A DNA stretch of 64,000 nucleotides from Oscillospiraceae bacterium (GTDB lineage: Bacteria; Bacillota; Clostridia; Oscillospirales; Oscillospiraceae): contig JAGFXR010000006.1 in NCBI GenBank assembly GCA_017861365.1, forward strand, positions 1-64,000, in the 5' to 3' direction. A program made the position numbers and the translations under genes. Below, one piece after another: positions 62,301-64,000 of this stretch (the first letter of the stretch is position 1; the number at the start of each line of letters is the position of its first letter). The notes beneath the pieces are model-generated. The model did not search any database and was not told where the DNA came from. It saw only the letters and a program-made list of their open reading frames with translations.

Positions 62301-62920
62301 ATCAGGCTCTCGGAAACGGCCTTGTGGTTGCCGTTCTGACCTTTACCGTGCCCGATGACGCCGCTTCGGAGCAGACCACCACCCTTACTCTTTCCAACCT
62401 GACAGTCAGCGACACCAGCACTGCGTCAAGCGAATCCTCGACCGCACAGTCCGGCGGTACGGTCACCCTCTATATCAACAAGACCGGATACGGCATCACC
62501 TTCATCGACTACGACACCTACAACGCGGCTCCCACTGATCAGAAGGTAATGCTGGTGAAGGTATTCAGTCCCGCGGACGGCATAACGTACTATTATAACG
62601 GCACGGCCATGTATTATTCCAGCATGTATCTGGCCTATGTCACAATAGTGGACGCGGATACCACCGCCGACGAAGCCGAGGCGCTCATTACGGCGGTATC
62701 CGGGACGGATCTCGTGGTTTCCTACGACGGCGACGTCACGCAAAACAACGTGGTCAACATCAATGACGCGCAGATGGTCTACAATTTCTACACTCAAAAG
62801 TCAATCAGCACCACCGTCACGATTCTCCAGCGTCTGGAGGCCGATGTCAACGGCGACGGCACCGTGGACAGCGCCGACGCCAGAGCCATTCAGGTGATCA
62901 TTCTGAATCAGAACAGCTAA
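56321..62920 (+). CDS. giant secreted beta-helix protein with C-terminal cohesin and dockerin modules
   Basis: A 2199-residue exported protein. Signal peptide about 1-27; an Ig/PKD-like module about 28-112; an Asp/Gly/Ser linker to about 145; then three large units of about 550-650 residues with autotransporter-like beta-helix rungs. Homologous marks recur in each: TNLLGAAQATYFNSTV and GNLLGDYPTLNVIDST, or GVLVQMMDNDDSVVG and GVILQVIDNDDAGIE. Near the end come a cohesin-like domain (about 1917-2050) and a type I-like dockerin (about 2130-2199) with two calcium-loop motifs, DGDVTQNNVVNINDAQM and ADVNGDGTVDSADARAI. No SLH or sortase motif is present. ATG at 56321 follows AAGGAG. Likely a surface adhesin or scaffold. 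Confidence 0.85.
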   Translation: MRKNCSRALAVLLSFAMIVSLCTVSLAVTDTGITIISDPASPAIGDTVTLSVSASSDLDLTNAAYAWSYASSDSESTALGTDAAYVFDLSADTVGTYTCVVTIGEASYSASISIAAPDSTDADETTDDDSGGSSDDSGGGGQTGDGAPSSAAIYVDEDGLSDDAYSDADYTVADGASGVSASGADGISLTSDSYSANGIVATGDGVNFTLGGETGYYTVDGDRYNSVIQFAATDGNLDSDGAGTAVDDGATMNIINSYIQVDGAGRYTVSNYNDGTLVINDSTIVATGKSQTDYTDSVSDPFSNAALLVSGTSRANFSIGQSQTYYINSSCIAEGWAAMSTDSATNSGLDLYSYNSYAESTNGGYGTYADTNCRVWLYGSDITGGELGAIISNNGTITVADGASAPDKVTDKVLGNTNDGGTILAGGRNGVQIHSPDMMGSGASDAQTATFTVENSTVAAEASLITDSALDYADTYGDAIGAYVDYISGSAILVKSTSANINLTNATLETYNDTLVQTVLNSDSMGRFLDAGDNDAVDPVTVNMTDMSASGDIRHEDYQRDMEVNLDDATLTGAIIKGTYDSWTAQWADYGNDAANWNPDASWDGTNNLDVTLEDGSTWTVTGTSTLTSLKVSLDSTLNAIITSYGTITLNADGSYSYTDVTLDPVAGSSITVSNEKLDTGTVTLQVNGSSVTRNTYTGSLTSYKNRTDTYIFGLQFVNGALSTDTSVLSDVADLSESDGSFVISGLALNIDEVSGFTSVVADSSSVTVDGAAIYNDGSDSDGTDASDFTAINSTFTAVNGGTLDISDTTVVTHGFLRSGFIADGSSEITITNSNFTTYGADDSFDTDIANSANQSEMVTPPWVLGIYGSARTGNLLGDYPTLNVIDSTMTTGGWAVLSVDACTSPVINAVDSTLKAVTYDEGGMDYGEDIFGYDRSYGSGYGSYFIGSPYEYFYGVTFDGLTYAGIYTGGTGVYQSSNGTISLLDASETTPSGVTDGSTVVGNGSNTVINTVFGFMTHGAADISVLDGTEVNTEDATFLLKAGTVDITVDDAALNPNNGVLVQMMDNDDSVVGMADGATQTFNTSFTEKAGWPGLDEAVGVAPADSGVTAVGAADSVTLANTAPGAGGGSGTTVQAITLTNGDYSGDLYNGTGYVGTAKELDVTIGAGATLDGAISATTFIHSSDGGQTQNTYFNIEQYYLLGHVVNRPYYNGSNTVSVSLTDDAVWTVEPAGIYDEAAILTSLTIGSGASVQAPEGYTLTVTKDGTNITLEAGQTYTGTIVLTVSKNAASGDTVVIADDGSITLNSEAYTAADGKLVTVTDADGVEVTGVPGTYVGAVITETDPISSSYNYRAALYVDGSGVEESQSVLSGLVGGTYSNSSVSGSSIVSQGEAFNGIFVDGAAYDISDVNISMTGNGANDFVGYGTAILAAGSSEVTIDGSTVENQGVVRTTVVAMGSAKLLVMNSTLSSADGTQDDDYVGTVSTSSMKSVPWMLGLNGNARATNLLGAAQATYFNSTVTAEKWGVLSTDENSGVSLYSINSDIYISGGMKDVDTIESLAASGSYDFYNSSIGRGYLGEAVYPFGSSDSPSGYATYSIGATQVIFAGSTIVAPTYIGVCANGASGITLTSSDSGNISSAYGYDTISSSVVDTVTKAYSERFGIMYHSGAGSGTTYVNDGTELYTGETTFLIKGCGTNIDVDDAVLSSGTGVILQVIDNDDAGIEVSNGVMSTTAPYTETHGSGDTNSTDGTADGGVTANFSDMTLSGDMFNSSGYEGATEASGEGDLAGGGSSTTDLTVNLTNVTYTGVISTSESWHNNYSDVDTKSINPEDYDYISSKTDTVSAPAYAEVVVNLVNTTWTVDKTGYLTALEIDADSTINGVVYVNGTKTVPQAGVLYTGVITVEKSGSENVETGTYTVTLVPSDDVLQSGDTLTVNVVITSDDYDTVAAYQADISYDPSLLTLSDASGINGFDYKNNASSGVVRISSYGEDQALGNGLVVAVLTFTVPDDAASEQTTTLTLSNLTVSDTSTASSESSTAQSGGTVTLYINKTGYGITFIDYDTYNAAPTDQKVMLVKVFSPADGITYYYNGTAMYYSSMYLAYVTIVDADTTADEAEALITAVSGTDLVVSYDGDVTQNNVVNINDAQMVYNFYTQKSISTTVTILQRLEADVNGDGTVDSADARAIQVIILNQNS

Positions 62921-62945
62921 ATCCAATTCATTATCCAACAACTCT

Positions 62946-62980
62946 GAAAGAACTCTGCCCGCAACGGGCAGAGTTCTTTC
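62946..62980 (+). terminator. terminator-like hairpin after the giant protein gene
   Basis: Fifteen-base perfect stem (62946-62960 with 62966-62980) around GCAAC, with TTCTTTC at its 3' end. Confidence 0.7.
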
Positions 62981-63091
62981 ACTGGTCAGACATCCTTAAT
63001 TGCATCTGCAACCCTCCGGTACTAGACCTTTATGGCATAATATGATAAAATAAGGGCGTTAAAATGAAACTTTGCAAGGAGCGGTTGCGCT

Positions 63092-63538
63092 ATGAAGGAA
63101 TATGAAAACGAAGATCTGATTGTCCACTGGTATCCTGAGCTGTGCTCCCATCCAGGAATATGTCTGCGAACCCTGCCGGAGGTGTTTGATGTCCACCGAC
63201 GGCCTTGGGTGAATATCAACGGCGCGGAACCCATTGAAATCATCAAGGCCGTTGATTTGTGTCCCTCCGGCGCGCTGAGATATTCACTTCCAGAGGGTTC
63301 TCGCATTCGCTCGGAGGAAGCCTGTGGCCCGGGCCGTCTTGACCTGCAACCGCCCTCCGCCGCCGTTATTACCATTAAACCAATTCCAAACGGCCCGCTG
63401 ATCATCGACGGTCCCGCCGCGATTATTGACACAAGCGGGAACACGACGTTTGAAGCTCAGAAAATGGTATTATGCAGCTGCGGCTGCTCCTGCAACAAGC
63501 CATTCTGTGACGGTTCCCACATGAAAAACAAACCATAA
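63092..63538 (+). CDS. iron-sulfur protein: divergent 4Fe-4S domain (YjdI-like) plus CDGSH domain
   Basis: A 148-residue protein. The N-terminal half (about 1-75) resembles the YjdI/Fer4_19 mono-cluster domain with LCSHPGIC, CPSGAL and a conserved Trp-Val-Asn. The C-terminal 40 residues are a CDGSH module, CSCGCSCNKPFCDGSH, binding a [2Fe-2S] cluster through three Cys and one His. AAGGAG lies ten bases before the ATG. The family is thought to act in redox or iron handling. A single-gene unit between two terminators. Confidence 0.9.
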   Translation: MKEYENEDLIVHWYPELCSHPGICLRTLPEVFDVHRRPWVNINGAEPIEIIKAVDLCPSGALRYSLPEGSRIRSEEACGPGRLDLQPPSAAVITIKPIPNGPLIIDGPAAIIDTSGNTTFEAQKMVLCSCGCSCNKPFCDGSHMKNKP

Positions 63539-63566
63539 GCCGCCACCCTCTGCCATATACATACAC

Positions 63567-63603
63567 GAAAAAGTCCTCCTGTGGGAGGGCTTTTCCTTTT
63601 TTT
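63567..63603 (+). terminator. intrinsic terminator after the CDGSH gene
   Basis: AAAAGTCCTCC pairs with GGAGGGCTTTT around TGTG, followed by CC and seven T. Confidence 0.88.
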
Positions 63604-63722
63604 AGTTATTTCAGTTCAAGGTACCGAAAAACGGTTCGCATAAAAAATTTCAAACTAATTATAAGTTTAGCTGTTATACTAAATCAGCTTACGGCATGAT
63701 CACAACATGAAAGGAAACAAAC

Positions 63723-64000
63723 ATGAAAAGAACAATCAGCTTGACATTACTCGCCGCAATGATGGCCTTTGCCTTATATAGCTGCGGCACCAGCTCCTCA
63801 TCAGACTCCAGTACGGCTTCCTCCGACACGACCTCCACCGACGCGGAGGAAACCGATCTGAGCAATACCACAGTTACCGGTCAGGTTACAGAAGTAAACG
63901 GCACCTCTATCACCTTGATTTTGGGTGAACTCGCTGAGAATGACAGCAAGGGCGAAGCACCCTCCGATGAAAAAACTTCCTCCGATGCCGCCACTGGTGA
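63723..64000 (+). CDS. lipoprotein, truncated by the window end
   Basis: The first 92 codons of a lipoprotein gene. The signal is MKRTISLTLLAAMMAFALYSC, with lipid-modified Cys after LYS. A Ser/Thr/Asp-rich spacer follows, then the start of a beta-rich segment VTGQVTEVNGTSITLILGEL. AAAGGA lies about ten bases before the ATG. Such proteins in Clostridia often carry repeated GxVxxV-type strands, but the fold cannot be assigned from this fragment. Confidence 0.75.
   Translation, partial: MKRTISLTLLAAMMAFALYSCGTSSSSDSSTASSDTTSTDAEETDLSNTTVTGQVTEVNGTSITLILGELAENDSKGEAPSDEKTSSDAATG

Noticed and set aside
1-64000. Mobile elements, prophage or CRISPR
   Set aside because: No transposase, integrase, phage structural gene, direct-repeat array or tRNA-flanked junction was seen.

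Overview
The window looks like chromosome from a spore-forming Clostridia bacterium, most likely Oscillospiraceae. The clues are a moderately high GC content with AT-rich intergenic islands, the block yqfC-yqfD-phoH-ybeY-era-recO, E. coli-type speD next to Bacillus-type speA, an [FeFe] hydrogenase trimer, and surface proteins with SLH, cohesin and dockerin modules. I see no rRNA, tRNA, CRISPR array, insertion sequence or prophage gene.

Layout. 1-2.4 kb: an ECF vitamin/metal-type transporter (minus strand), divergent from an AraC regulator at 2.6 kb. 3.7-8.6 kb: a two-component system, ApbE flavin transferase and a membrane iron-sulfur protein with two FMN-binding domains, which form a flavin-based electron-transfer locus. 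8.7-18.6 kb (minus): a nine-gene operon with two saccharopine-dehydrogenase-like enzymes, PotABCD-type transporter, P-II protein, putrescine aminotransferase and aldehyde dehydrogenase. It is headed by a tandem glycine riboswitch and a MerR-type promoter, with the MerR gene divergent. 19.7-27.1 kb: sirtuin, a DUF6076-like protein, then the conserved sporulation/housekeeping block. 27.2-31.4 kb: a LysR regulator divergent from a zinc alcohol dehydrogenase and an FMN/FAD/Fe-S ene-reductase. 31.7-35.3 kb: trimeric [FeFe] hydrogenase. 35.3-42.7 kb: M23 peptidase, MacAB-like efflux operon, an SPFH protein with a ribbon-helix-helix partner, and a lytic transglycosylase. 42.8-42.95 kb: a probable small RNA. 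43-44.3 kb: SLH-anchored GH25 lysozyme. 44.6-50.5 kb: a polyamine biosynthesis operon (speD, speA, speE, carboxynorspermidine dehydrogenase and decarboxylase) behind a long structured leader ending in a terminator. 50.7-54.2 kb: a Ser/Thr-rich lipoprotein, an orphan small protein, and an SDR/Dabb pair divergent from a LysR gene. 54.4-62.9 kb: a 51-residue basic peptide, a cohesin-SLH anchor protein and a 2199-residue secreted beta-helix protein ending in cohesin plus dockerin. 63.1-64 kb: an iron-sulfur CDGSH protein and a truncated lipoprotein.

How the genes work together. Polyamine metabolism is the main theme: one operon makes spermidine-type polyamines and another imports and oxidises them. 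Each appears to be under RNA control. The glycine riboswitch in front of the uptake/oxidation operon, together with its two saccharopine-dehydrogenase-like enzymes, is the most surprising feature. The second theme is the cell surface: an SLH anchor with a cohesin sits beside a giant dockerin-bearing protein, which suggests a small cellulosome-like assembly. A third is redox: flavin-based export of electrons, bifurcating-type hydrogenase and ene-reductase.
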